41,082 bases of DNA from CAKPSH01 sp964634355 (lineage in GTDB: Bacteria; Bacillota; Clostridia; TANB77; CAG-508). The stretch's first letter is position 1. Every line of letters starts with the position of its first letter. The notes under the pieces were generated by a model that worked only from the letters and a program-made list of their open reading frames with translations, was not told the origin of the DNA and did not search any database. This document shows, piece after piece, positions 33,222-41,082 of this stretch. Both the position numbers and the translations under genes were made by a program. Where the stretch lies: NCBI GenBank assembly GCA_964634355.1, contig CAZWIF010000003.1:1-41082 (forward strand), written 5' to 3'.

Positions 33222-34613
33222 TTATATTATTTCCCCCTGTAAATACCACAATCCGTTCCTAACAACCTTAACATTAATTATTTTTCCAATTAAATCTTTG
33301 CTTCCTTCAAAAATAACTACCTTATTAGAATCGGTCCTTCCTGTTAACTTTTCATCATTAGTTTTGCTAGTTCCCTCTACCAAAACCTTTTGGACTGTTC
33401 CAATATACTTATCATTATTCTCACTTGTTTGCTCTTCTACCAAAGCCTTTAATCTATCAAATCTTTTATGTTTTATATCTTCTGGCACTTGATTTTCCAT
33501 TTTATCACCTGGAGTTCCTACCCTTCTAGAATATATAAACATATATACCTGCTCATACTTTATTTGTCTTACGACATCTAATGTATCTTCAAAATCTTCC
33601 TCTGTTTCTCCAGGAAATCCAACTATTATATCAGTTGAAAATACTACTTCTGGTATTTCCTTTTTTATTTTCTTTGCTAATTCTAAATATTGTTCTTTAG
33701 AATATTTTCTGTTCATAATCTTTAACACCTTTGTACTTCCTGATTGTAATGGCAAATGTATTATTTTGCAAACTTTTTCACATTCTTTAATTGCCTTTAT
33801 TACATCATCTGTAAAATCCTTTGGATGAGGTGAAACAAATCTTATTCGATTTATTCCATCAATTTTATTAACATCTCTTAATAAATTTGCAAAATTATAG
33901 TTTTCTCCTCCATCATATGAATTTACATTTTGTCCTAATAAAGTAATCTCTTTATATCCATGATTTGCAAGGTTTTTAACTTCTTCAATTATATTATCAG
34001 GTCTTCTACTTCTTTCTCTTCCTCTAACATATGGCACTATGCAATAACTACAGAAATTATTGCAACCATACATTATCGTTACAGAAGCCTTTAAATCATC
34101 GTTTCTCTTAATCGGTATATCTTCATATACTCTTCCATCTACATCAATGATATCTTCAATTCTTCTTTTTTCATTCAATGCATTATATAAATCCTCTGGA
34201 AATTTGTGCAAAGTATGGGTTCCAAATATAATATCAAAATAAGGGTAACTCTTCCTAAGTTTATCTTGTATATGCTTTTCTTGCATCATACATCCCCCAA
34301 TAGCAATAATAATCCCCTTTTCCTCTTTTACCTTTTTTAATTCTCCTAATTTTCCAAAAAGCTTATCCTCTGCATTCTCTCTAACACAGCAAGTATTCAT
34401 AACTACTAAATCCGATTGTTTTGCATCTTCAATTTTTGTATACCCCATTTTTTCAATCATACCACAAAGCTTTTCGGAATCATTTTCATTTAATTGACAT
34501 CCCATAGTTAAAATACTATATCTCAACTTTTTTCCTTCATTTACTTTACGTGTTTTTTCAATATATTCTCTCTGTATTTCTATTTCTTCGTTACTATCCA
34601 CCTTAAATTCCAT
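33222..34613 (-). CDS. miaB: tRNA-2-methylthio-N6-dimethylallyladenosine synthase MiaB
   Basis: The 463-residue radical SAM methylthiotransferase modifies A37 of tRNAs. It has an N-terminal UPF0004 domain with three cluster Cys (TMGCQLNENDSEK, MNTCCVRENAEDK, AIGGCMMQEKH), the radical SAM motif C-x3-C-x2-C in YGCNNFCSYCIVPYVRGRERSR, and a C-terminal TRAM domain. The AAAGGA sits directly against the first ATG (34613), so the start may really be the GTG four codons later; both give complete proteins. It is followed after about 120 nt by glmU in the same direction. Confidence 0.96.
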   Translation of the reverse strand: MEFKVDSNEEIEIQREYIEKTRKVNEGKKLRYSILTMGCQLNENDSEKLCGMIEKMGYTKIEDAKQSDLVVMNTCCVRENAEDKLFGKLGELKKVKEEKGIIIAIGGCMMQEKHIQDKLRKSYPYFDIIFGTHTLHKFPEDLYNALNEKRRIEDIIDVDGRVYEDIPIKRNDDLKASVTIMYGCNNFCSYCIVPYVRGRERSRRPDNIIEEVKNLANHGYKEITLLGQNVNSYDGGENYNFANLLRDVNKIDGINRIRFVSPHPKDFTDDVIKAIKECEKVCKIIHLPLQSGSTKVLKIMNRKYSKEQYLELAKKIKKEIPEVVFSTDIIVGFPGETEEDFEDTLDVVRQIKYEQVYMFIYSRRVGTPGDKMENQVPEDIKHKRFDRLKALVEEQTSENNDKYIGTVQKVLVEGTSKTNDEKLTGRTDSNKVVIFEGSKDLIGKIINVKVVRNGLWYLQGEII

Positions 34614-34643
34614 TCCTTTCTAGTGTATATGCATAGAATTTTA

Positions 34644-35132
34644 TCATATATTGTAAAATTTTTCAATATATCTTGGTCTCATAGGCGGTCTCCCTATCCC
34701 TGGTCTTCTACGTCTTCTTAACAATTCCCTTATTATCAATATTTTTATCAAATCTCTTAATTGGAAATTTTGTTGTCTTGTCTCCTCTAATTTATTTGTA
34801 TTCGCTGTACCTGCTATTCTTGCTCCATTACTAGTATTTGTACTTAACTTTCCTTGTCTTGTTTCTTCCCCCTCCATAGCTAGATATACTTCATTTGTCA
34901 TACTATCAATGGTTTCCTCATTTATTATACTTGTTGTCTTCATACATACCTTCTGTACCATTGGATATATCATTCTGTATATATCGGGATAAAAGCTTTC
35001 TAAATCAATGTCTTCATAATTATCTACTTGTGACATCTCATACATAGAATCTGGCATCTGATATGTATTTTTCGGCCTTAAGCTATATCCTAATACATTT
35101 TGCATATATTCCTCATAATTCGAATTATACAT
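34644..35132 (-). CDS. Unknown protein with Arg/Pro-rich basic tail
   Basis: The 162-residue protein begins MYNSNYEEYMQNVLGYSL and has a conserved-looking helical core (ESFYPDIYRMIYPMVQKVCMKTTSI). A polar, Asn/Thr-rich middle is followed by a helical LRDLIKILIIRELL and a basic end (RRRRRPGIGRPPMRPRY). It has no signal peptide or membrane helix. Many Tyr and Met residues near the N-terminus and the Arg/Pro tail recall spore-coat or nucleic-acid-binding proteins, but I recognise no domain. AAAGGAGG precedes the ATG at 35130-35132; the frame opens 11 codons earlier. It lies directly upstream of miaB (30-nt gap). Confidence 0.65.
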   Translation of the reverse strand: MYNSNYEEYMQNVLGYSLRPKNTYQMPDSMYEMSQVDNYEDIDLESFYPDIYRMIYPMVQKVCMKTTSIINEETIDSMTNEVYLAMEGEETRQGKLSTNTSNGARIAGTANTNKLEETRQQNFQLRDLIKILIIRELLRRRRRPGIGRPPMRPRYIEKFYNI

Positions 35133-35233
35133 AAAAATATTATTCCTCCTTTTCATATAATACAATTCACAGCATTAAAATAAATATTGTAATTTTGTAT
35201 ATTGTATTCTTATTATAAATAAACTGTGCATAT

Positions 35234-35262
35234 TTGATTTAATAATTTTTTTATGATATAAT
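35234..35262 (+). promoter_or_regulatory. Predicted promoter of the orphan plus-strand gene
   Basis: TTGATT (35234-35239), exactly 17 nt, and TATAAT (35257-35262). The -10 is perfect. It lies 69 nt before the ATG. Confidence 0.65.
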
Positions 35263-35264
35263 AT

Positions 35265-35300
35265 ATAAGCTCATAATATACTCAAGTAGTATAAGCTTAT
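35265..35300 (+). promoter_or_regulatory. Leader hairpin of the orphan gene
   Basis: Outer arms ATAAGCT and AGCTTAT and inner arms TATACT and AGTATA form a nested stem with a bulge on the left. It begins at about the predicted transcription start, so it would be the 5' end of the mRNA. It could stabilise the transcript or be an operator. Confidence 0.5.
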
Positions 35301-35330
35301 TGTTGTCATGATACAAAGGAGGTATCACTA

Positions 35331-35750
35331 ATGACAAGTGAGGCAATGGATTTTATCGAAAATTTCCAAGAGGAACTAGTTCTTCCTGTTATCGAATTTC
35401 TCACTTACCCCCGGAAGTATAAACCGTGGTTGAGCACCCCATTTGGTGCTCAGTTCGAACAGGTAATTTGCAGCTTGGAAGTATTCCCTATTGCAAACGG
35501 CTTCAGCATTAAGTTTGTTTGCTGTGGCAAAGTAATTGATGCTGTGCATAATTCAAAAGTTCCCGCATGTGATGCTGAATATGCATTATTTATATTGTTC
35601 AACATGTTCGAGCTTTATTTTGTAGGGCATTATTCATTCCTGTGTAAACATGAACTGAGATGCCTCGGGAATGGAGTGTTAGCCTTATTACAAATGGTTT
35701 CCCCTGAAAAATATGGGGAATTCCACGGGATGGCTAATCATTTCTTTTGA
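35331..35750 (+). CDS. Orphan protein with foreign base composition
   Basis: A 139-residue soluble protein (MTSEAMDFIENFQEELVLPV ... GEFHGMANHFF) with several Cys (FVCCGKV, PACDAEY, FLCKHELRCLGNG) and no recognised domain, signal peptide or membrane helix. The coding sequence is clearly richer in G+C than its neighbours and uses codons rare here, including CCC, CTC and the only CGG found in an intact gene. It is transcribed against its neighbours and has its own promoter, leader hairpin, perfect AAAGGAGGT site and terminator. This self-contained design suggests acquisition by transfer as a cassette. Function unknown. Confidence 0.8.
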   Translation: MTSEAMDFIENFQEELVLPVIEFLTYPRKYKPWLSTPFGAQFEQVICSLEVFPIANGFSIKFVCCGKVIDAVHNSKVPACDAEYALFILFNMFELYFVGHYSFLCKHELRCLGNGVLALLQMVSPEKYGEFHGMANHFF

Positions 35751-35751
35751 C

Positions 35752-35786
35752 AAAACGGTCGCACCTAAGTGCGACCGTTTTTGTTT
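35752..35786. terminator. Strong terminator of the orphan gene, also usable by murD
   Basis: A 13-bp perfect stem (35752-35764 with 35769-35781), loop CTAA, then TTTTTGTTT on the plus strand. On the minus strand it is followed by TTTTG. It stands between the convergent stop codons. Confidence 0.92.
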
Positions 35787-37185
35787 ATATCTTATTAACT
35801 AATTCCTTAAACTTTTCTCCGCGTTCTTCGAAGTTTTTAAATAAATCAAAACTTGCACTAGCAGGAGAAAATAATACTATCTGTCCTTTTTTTGCCACTT
35901 TATTTGCAATTCTTACAGTGTCTTGTAAAGTTTCACACATATATGTCACTATCTTCTTGTTTTGAAAATCTTCTTCTTCTTTTACTGCATAGAATATTTT
36001 TTCAGCTGTCTGCCCCATTAATATTAAAGTTTTAACCTTATCCAATATAGGCTTTGCAAGTGGTGTATAATCTAAATGCTTATCATATCCCCCAGCAATT
36101 AAAACAATGTCCTCATCAAAGGCATTGAGTCCTGCCATAGTTCTTGTTGGACTTGTTCCAATTGAATCATTATACCACTTTACTCCATTAATTTCTCTTA
36201 CAAATTCTAGTCTATGTTCTACACCATCGAACTCTGAAATAGCTTTAATTTGTGTATCTACATCTACTAAATCCGCAGTTGCTGCAATGGCTGCACAAAT
36301 ATTTTCATAATTATGTTTTCCTCTTAACTTTATATTTTTTGTATCTAAAATATGTCTTCTTATCCTATCTTTGCATTCTTTTATTATACCATCATCTAAA
36401 ATAACACCATCTGCTAATTTCTCTTTACTGCTGAAAAACTTAATCTTTCCCCTAGCTTCTTTTGCTATTTTTTTTGTAATCTCATTATCATAATTTAATA
36501 TAACTTTTCCCTCTTTATCTTGATATCTAAAAATATTTTTCTTTGCTTCAATATATTCTTCATAATCTTTATGTATATTTAGATGATTTGGAGAAATATT
36601 AGTAATTACAGATACCTGTGGGCTAACCTCCATTCCCATTAACTGAAAACTACTCATTTCAAGCACTACTATATCCTCTGGTTTCATTTCTTCTATTTTA
36701 GTAAATAGTGGAGTTCCTATATTTCCTCCTAAAAAGCATTTGTATCCTTTTGCTTTCAATATTTCATATATTAGACTTGTTGTAGTTGTTTTTCCATCAC
36801 TTCCAGTAACACCAATTATTGTTGAAGGACTCATTTGTAATACCATTTCTATTTCAGATGTAAGAATTGCTCCTCTTTCTACTTCTTGTTGTAATTCTGG
36901 AAGAGTTGGCAGGCAACTTGGAGCTCTAAAAATAATATCAAAACCCTTTAATTTCTTTAAATTATCTTTTCCAAAATTAAAATCAATATTATATTTATTT
37001 ATTTTTTCCAATGCCTCTTTAGGTATTTTAGAAATTTCCCTATCGTCAAAGACAGTAACTTTAGCTCCTTTATCATACATATAGTCCAACAAAGGGATAT
37101 TGCTCACTCCAAGTCCTATTATAGCAACTTTTCTATTTTTTAAATAATTATTAAACTCTTCTAATCTATCATTTTTATATGACAT
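35785..37185 (-). CDS. murD: UDP-N-acetylmuramoyl-L-alanine-D-glutamate ligase
   Basis: The 466-residue ATP-dependent ligase adds D-Glu to the peptidoglycan precursor. Features are the N-terminal Rossmann segment KVAIIGLGVSNIPLLDYM, the ATP-binding GVTGSDGKTTTTSLI, SSFQLMGME, ITNISPNHLNIH, the HRLEFVREINGVKWYNDSIGTSPTRTMAGL region and IAGGYDKHLDY. The open frame begins with an ATG that touches GGGAGG; the ATG four codons on (37183-37185) has better spacing, as seen for glmU, and is used. It shares the terminator with the orphan gene. No other mur genes are adjacent. Confidence 0.96.
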   Translation of the reverse strand: MSYKNDRLEEFNNYLKNRKVAIIGLGVSNIPLLDYMYDKGAKVTVFDDREISKIPKEALEKINKYNIDFNFGKDNLKKLKGFDIIFRAPSCLPTLPELQQEVERGAILTSEIEMVLQMSPSTIIGVTGSDGKTTTTSLIYEILKAKGYKCFLGGNIGTPLFTKIEEMKPEDIVVLEMSSFQLMGMEVSPQVSVITNISPNHLNIHKDYEEYIEAKKNIFRYQDKEGKVILNYDNEITKKIAKEARGKIKFFSSKEKLADGVILDDGIIKECKDRIRRHILDTKNIKLRGKHNYENICAAIAATADLVDVDTQIKAISEFDGVEHRLEFVREINGVKWYNDSIGTSPTRTMAGLNAFDEDIVLIAGGYDKHLDYTPLAKPILDKVKTLILMGQTAEKIFYAVKEEEDFQNKKIVTYMCETLQDTVRIANKVAKKGQIVLFSPASASFDLFKNFEERGEKFKELVNKI

Positions 37186-37253
37186 TACTAAAATCATTCC
37201 TCCCTAATGTACAAATCATATTTAAAAATAATAATTTTTGGTTTTTCCTCTAT

Positions 37254-40200
37254 TTACCTATTTGAAGACCAAATAGCATATAATGTTACATTTTTATTAG
37301 GCATCACGAAAGTAGATCCAGGTCTATACGTTGGGGTTGCAGAACTCTCGTCTTCTGACCATCCAAGTAAAGTATATCCATCTCTAGTTGGAGAAGTTGA
37401 TACAGTCACAGTCTCTCCATATGCATATTTTTCATCTGTTGGCAAATTATACACTTTATTTTCTTTGCCCCAACCTTCATATGCTAATTCAACTAGCTTA
37501 TACATTAATTCTTCACTTATTCTTTTTCCTGGTGCTTGAGAATGTATCCAGTTAGCTCCTTTATATTTACAAAATCCAATTATATCTCCCGTAGATATTT
37601 CTTCTTTACTAGAAGTATAATAATATTTCCCTGTAAATAATACTTTCGTACTTGCATTAAATTGTACACAAGTACCATAGTCTGAATGCACTAAATTTAA
37701 AACTGTTTGGTCACTTCCTATTCTTGAATTACCCACAGTAGTTTCTGTTACAGATGTTGTCGTTGCTCCGCTAACCTCTGTGTAACTCGAAATAAAAGGA
37801 ATCATATTACTTGTTTCATCATCTCCAATAGTAATTAGATTTGTCGCAGCCGCTATTTCTATTATTTGGCTAGCAGTACCTCCAAATGTACTAATTTCAT
37901 TATAACTAGCATCAATTACAATTACATCATAATCATTTTTCAATGCTACTATTTCATTAAACTTTCCTTTATAAATTGTCATCAATGTGGCACTATATCC
38001 ATCAATACTATTTAAATAATTCACCTTTTCTTCATCACTAGTACTTCTCCAACTACTATATACTGCATATAATACCTTAACATTTTCTTTATATTCCACA
38101 GTATGTGCCCTTCCCCATATCACGAATAATGTCACATCATCATTCGGCATCACAAAGGTGTCACCCGGTTTATATGTTGGTGTAGATGCTGTTCTATCTT
38201 CAGACCACCCTAGTAAGGTATAACCTTCTCTAGTTGGGGTATCTGACACAGTCACGGTTTCTCCATAAGTATATAATTCATTTTCTGGCATATTTTTTAC
38301 TTTGTTTTCTTCATCCCAACCCTCATATGCTAATTCAACTAGCTTATACATTAAATCACCACTGATATGGTAACCAGGAATCTGTGAATGAATCCAATTA
38401 CATTCATTATACTTATAATATCCTATTGCATCCCTTAAATACGCTGCGCCAGCCGTCGTCTCATAGCTTACTGTATATAAAACATGAGTATCCGAACTAA
38501 ATTTTATCATAGAAGCAAGAACACCCGAACTCGAAGATCCTGAACGTGATATCTTAGGTATCGAGTACGCTCCTCCTAGCCTTTCCTGTCCCTCGCTCGT
38601 TTCCGTCACCGTCTCAGTTAGGCTCACTGTAAGTGTTTCATATGTCTCAACAAAAGGCACATTTTCACCCGTCTCATCATCTCCTATAGTAATTAAATTC
38701 GTTGTAGCCACAAGTTCTTCCAGTTGTTCTTTTGTGGCACCTGCTCCATAGTTAAGAGTTCCTCCATGGCCACTCGAACCACCTATAGATCTATATTCAC
38801 TATCCAAGATAATTACATCATAGTCATACCTTAAAGCAAAGATATCATCAAATTCACCACTGTAGAACACCTCCAGTTTTGCGTAACATCCATCATTTTC
38901 ATTCAAAACATCAACCTTACCTTGAGCCTTTGTAATGTGATTCGTCTCAGAGGTAGTTCCCACATCAGAAGGACAGATATATAGTGCATATAACACTTTA
39001 ATGTTTTCTTCATATTCTACGGTATGTGCTCTTCCCCATACTGCATATAATGTAACATCCCTGTTTGGCATTCTAAATGTATCTCCTGGTTCATAAGTTG
39101 CTTTTGTTGCGGTCTGTTGCTCAGACCATCCGAAAAATTTGTATCCTTCTTTCGTTGGAGTTTTCGTTGAAATTGTAACAAGCTCTGTGTAGTCATGAGA
39201 TTCTTCCAATGGTACTGGCATATTATCTGCTTTATTCTCTCCATTCCAGCCTTCATATGCTATCTTAACAAGCGCATATAGCAATTCCTTATTGTTCCTA
39301 CCCTTACCCATTTGGCAATGTATCCAATTATAGTCGTTATATTTATAAAGTCCAATTGCATCTCCAGTATATGTAGCTCCATCAACTGTGTATGTTGCCG
39401 TATATAATTTTTTCGTACTTGAATTAAACGAAGCCATATATAAGTTATTATCTGACTCTGAAGCAATCGTTATCTCTCCTATTTTTTCTTTTCCCACACT
39501 AGTTTCACTGAAACTAACATCTATAGAAGCAGTAGAACCAGTATTTAGAAGTGTAGATTTTGAAATAAATGGAATCATAGTTGACCTCTCATCATTTCCA
39601 ATAGTAATTATATTTGTTTCATTTGCTATGGTTTTTAATTGTTGTGCGGTTCCACCAGTATTAGATACCTGCCAGTTATAGCAGTCAATTATAATTACAT
39701 CATACTCATCTCTTAGTTCAACTATTTCACCCATTTCTCCATTATGCAATGCCTTCACAGTTCCATAATAACCACCTGTGCTATTTAAATAATTTACTGA
39801 TGTTTGAGCCTTATTTATATAAGATGTTTCAGTACCAGTTCCTTTATAACTATCAGGAACGTATACTGCATATAATATTTTAACATTTTCGTCATATGTT
39901 AATTTATATTCTTCCAAATCCCACATTGCATATAATGTTAAGTTGTCTGTTATTGTTATTGTACTTCCTGATGAATACTGTGTTCCACTTCCATCCTTTT
40001 CTGTATTCCAGCCAATGAAATCTGCTCCGTCGGCTGACGGATTACTTCTACCTCCCCATATTATGTAGTTACTACCTGGTTCTAAACTTTTATCATAAAC
40101 TGGTAAAGCAGTACTGCTAATATTAGAATTATTCTTATATGCCACCATGTATGTTATCTTTGTCCATACAGCATATAATGTTATATCTTCATTTTTATTA

Positions 40201-40937
40201 TATGATCCTCCCTCTAAATATTTTACCTCTCCATCTGGGCTTTCTGCCCAACCAGCAAATTCAACTGTTGAATCTGAATTAGTTGGTACATATTCTAATG
40301 TTAGAGTTACATTTTTATATTTTGTTTGTGTGTGCTTTACATTACCATCTACAATGTATTTTATAGTATATGTTTCATCGCCAGCAGCTAAATTTCCATA
40401 TGCAGAATTCGTAATTAATACTGCATGCGTACCAGATATTGTTGCTAACTCTGAGCTATTTAAATTATATAAAAGTTTCTTAAATACTTGATATAAAGTT
40501 TCATTTATATTCTCTACACTTACTTTAAGATAATCCCCTTCAACTAACCTTATAGTTCCATCAGCAGAATTATCAAATGCCTCTTCAATTTGTGTTGTAT
40601 ATTCTACATAATATACGTTTTCGCCTATTTTTACTGTATCAGTCACATCTGAGGAAGTTTTTTTCGCTGGATTTTCGTCAAGGTGTTGTATTTCTATATT
40701 AAGGTCATAAGCATTTCCTGTCGCCTCAACTTCCTCCAGTAGTCCATTGTAATCTTGTTCTGTTATTATTCCAGTTTCCCTTGCTTGATCCGCAAAATCC
40801 GTTACTGCTGCTTGAACAATTTGAGCTGACGTCACATCATTTCTAGCTGCTACTGCTACAACTGGCACTGCAAAAATTAATATAGCTCCAATTATTATGA
40901 CAATTATCGTTATAAACGCATTTGATACTTCTGTCAT
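37254..40937 (-). CDS. Large membrane-anchored repeat protein with Listeria-Bacteroides-type repeats
   Basis: The 1227-residue protein has an N-terminal membrane helix (FITIIVIIIGAILIFAVPVVAVAA) and a TadE/pseudopilin-like neighbouring region. Two Listeria-Bacteroides (InlB B-type) repeats follow at about 205-340 (EFAGWAESPDGEVKYLEGGS; FIGWNTEKDGSGTQYSSGS). Then come three tandem modules of about 280-310 residues starting near 345, 642 and 951. Each module holds an alpha/beta unit (VKVLYAVY, YDVIVIDAS, NLITIGDDET, IPFIS, then GANWIHSQAPG and LMYKLVELAYEGW) and ends in an InlB-type repeat (TREGYTLLGWSED, MPNDDVTL). The product is surface exposed by inference. AGGAG precedes the ATG at 40935-40937; the GTG three codons upstream is less likely. 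No catalytic residues are identified. The upstream partner genes lie outside the window. Confidence 0.8.
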   Translation of the reverse strand: MTEVSNAFITIIVIIIGAILIFAVPVVAVAARNDVTSAQIVQAAVTDFADQARETGIITEQDYNGLLEEVEATGNAYDLNIEIQHLDENPAKKTSSDVTDTVKIGENVYYVEYTTQIEEAFDNSADGTIRLVEGDYLKVSVENINETLYQVFKKLLYNLNSSELATISGTHAVLITNSAYGNLAAGDETYTIKYIVDGNVKHTQTKYKNVTLTLEYVPTNSDSTVEFAGWAESPDGEVKYLEGGSYNKNEDITLYAVWTKITYMVAYKNNSNISSTALPVYDKSLEPGSNYIIWGGRSNPSADGADFIGWNTEKDGSGTQYSSGSTITITDNLTLYAMWDLEEYKLTYDENVKILYAVYVPDSYKGTGTETSYINKAQTSVNYLNSTGGYYGTVKALHNGEMGEIVELRDEYDVIIIDCYNWQVSNTGGTAQQLKTIANETNIITIGNDERSTMIPFISKSTLLNTGSTASIDVSFSETSVGKEKIGEITIASESDNNLYMASFNSSTKKLYTATYTVDGATYTGDAIGLYKYNDYNWIHCQMGKGRNNKELLYALVKIAYEGWNGENKADNMPVPLEESHDYTELVTISTKTPTKEGYKFFGWSEQQTATKATYEPGDTFRMPNRDVTLYAVWGRAHTVEYEENIKVLYALYICPSDVGTTSETNHITKAQGKVDVLNENDGCYAKLEVFYSGEFDDIFALRYDYDVIILDSEYRSIGGSSGHGGTLNYGAGATKEQLEELVATTNLITIGDDETGENVPFVETYETLTVSLTETVTETSEGQERLGGAYSIPKISRSGSSSSGVLASMIKFSSDTHVLYTVSYETTAGAAYLRDAIGYYKYNECNWIHSQIPGYHISGDLMYKLVELAYEGWDEENKVKNMPENELYTYGETVTVSDTPTREGYTLLGWSEDRTASTPTYKPGDTFVMPNDDVTLFVIWGRAHTVEYKENVKVLYAVYSSWRSTSDEEKVNYLNSIDGYSATLMTIYKGKFNEIVALKNDYDVIVIDASYNEISTFGGTASQIIEIAAATNLITIGDDETSNMIPFISSYTEVSGATTTSVTETTVGNSRIGSDQTVLNLVHSDYGTCVQFNASTKVLFTGKYYYTSSKEEISTGDIIGFCKYKGANWIHSQAPGKRISEELMYKLVELAYEGWGKENKVYNLPTDEKYAYGETVTVSTSPTRDGYTLLGWSEDESSATPTYRPGSTFVMPNKNVTLYAIWSSNR

Positions 40938-40994
40938 TTTTCTCACTCCTATTTTTATATATTTATTTTGTATATGTCAATATGTTGATATGTT

Positions 40995-41038
40995 GTTACA
41001 ATTCAATGCTATTTTTATTAAGATAAGAGAATTGTAAC
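40995..41038. promoter_or_regulatory. Inverted repeat upstream of the large repeat-protein gene
   Basis: GTTACAATTC (40995-41004) and GAATTGTAAC (41029-41038), a perfect 10-bp inverted repeat with a 24-nt loop, about 60 nt before the gene. It could be an operator or the terminator of an upstream gene outside the window. No clear promoter could be placed. Confidence 0.4.
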
Positions 41039-41082
41039 TATATTTAATATAACTCAATTATATTTAATCACAATATAAAAAA

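Noticed and set aside
32923..33492. Plus-strand open frame across the glmU-miaB junction
   Set aside because: It spans two convincing genes on the opposite strand and looks like a chance frame in AT-rich DNA.
40960..40976. TTGACA on the minus strand as a promoter for the large repeat-protein gene
   Set aside because: The only AT-rich -10 candidates give spacers of 13-15 nt and would start transcription on top of the ribosome binding site.
1..41082. CRISPR arrays, rRNA, tRNA, prophage or transposase genes
   Set aside because: No regularly spaced repeats, no cloverleaf-like or rRNA sequence and no recombinase or transposase motifs were seen.

Overview
The window is a stretch of AT-rich chromosome from a low-GC Gram-positive bacterium, most likely an uncultivated, possibly gut-associated, endospore-forming member of the Clostridia. 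The evidence is the AT-rich coding sequence with strong AGGAGG-type ribosome binding sites, the block rlmN-prpC-prkC-rsgA-rpe ... spoVM-rpmB with asp23 nearby (the order known from Bacillus subtilis and many Firmicutes), the run asp23-amaP-nusB-xseA-xseB, a spore cortex-lytic enzyme (SleB), a 24-residue SpoVM, an archaeal/eukaryote-type ProRS and PASTA kinase signalling. Nearly all genes lie on the minus strand. The plus-strand exceptions are rpmB, nth with a small Cys-rich gene, and an isolated 139-codon orphan.

Layout from low to high coordinate: a truncated recA with its promoter and a LexA-like box; a two-component system; a small membrane protein; a 100-N assembly gap flanked by identical 36-bp sequences; dgt, proS, scpB and two unknown genes upstream of scpB (7-8 kb); three surface or secreted protein genes (8.2-11.7 kb: an LPSTG-anchored protein, a cadherin-like/Big protein and a glucosaminidase with SH3 and dockerin-like repeats); glgP; sleB; fhs; small membrane proteins; xseB-xseA-nusB-amaP-asp23; secG diverging from rpmB; two genes shorter than 50 codons, one of them spoVM; nth; a bactofilin-like membrane protein; rpe-rsgA-prkC-prpC-rlmN; a cysteine desulfurase; glmU; miaB; an unknown basic-tailed protein; the orphan; murD; and a 1227-residue repeat protein.

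The most notable result concerns prpC and prkC, the adjacent phosphatase and kinase genes. Each is interrupted by a single extra nucleotide at the same kind of place, a Gly-Gly pair in its catalytic glycine motif. In both, the original frame reads GGR-CGG-A, and skipping the C of CGG restores the exact family consensus (DGMGG and GNGGM). In a manual scan I found no other in-frame CGG codon in the window, apart from one in the compositionally foreign orphan gene. A programmed +1 frameshift at a starved or unassigned CGG codon, shared by kinase and phosphatase, fits the data and would be new. Paired mutation or sequencing error remains possible.

Two families of short dispersed palindromes occur between genes. 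One is REP-like: GGGCACGG...CCGTGCCC, often preceded by GTAG. The other has a conserved ACCCCGTCCC core inside arms that differ between copies but stay complementary. No rRNA, tRNA, CRISPR array or transposase gene was seen. No stretch over 300 bases lacks a gene once the two small genes at 22.4-22.7 kb are counted.
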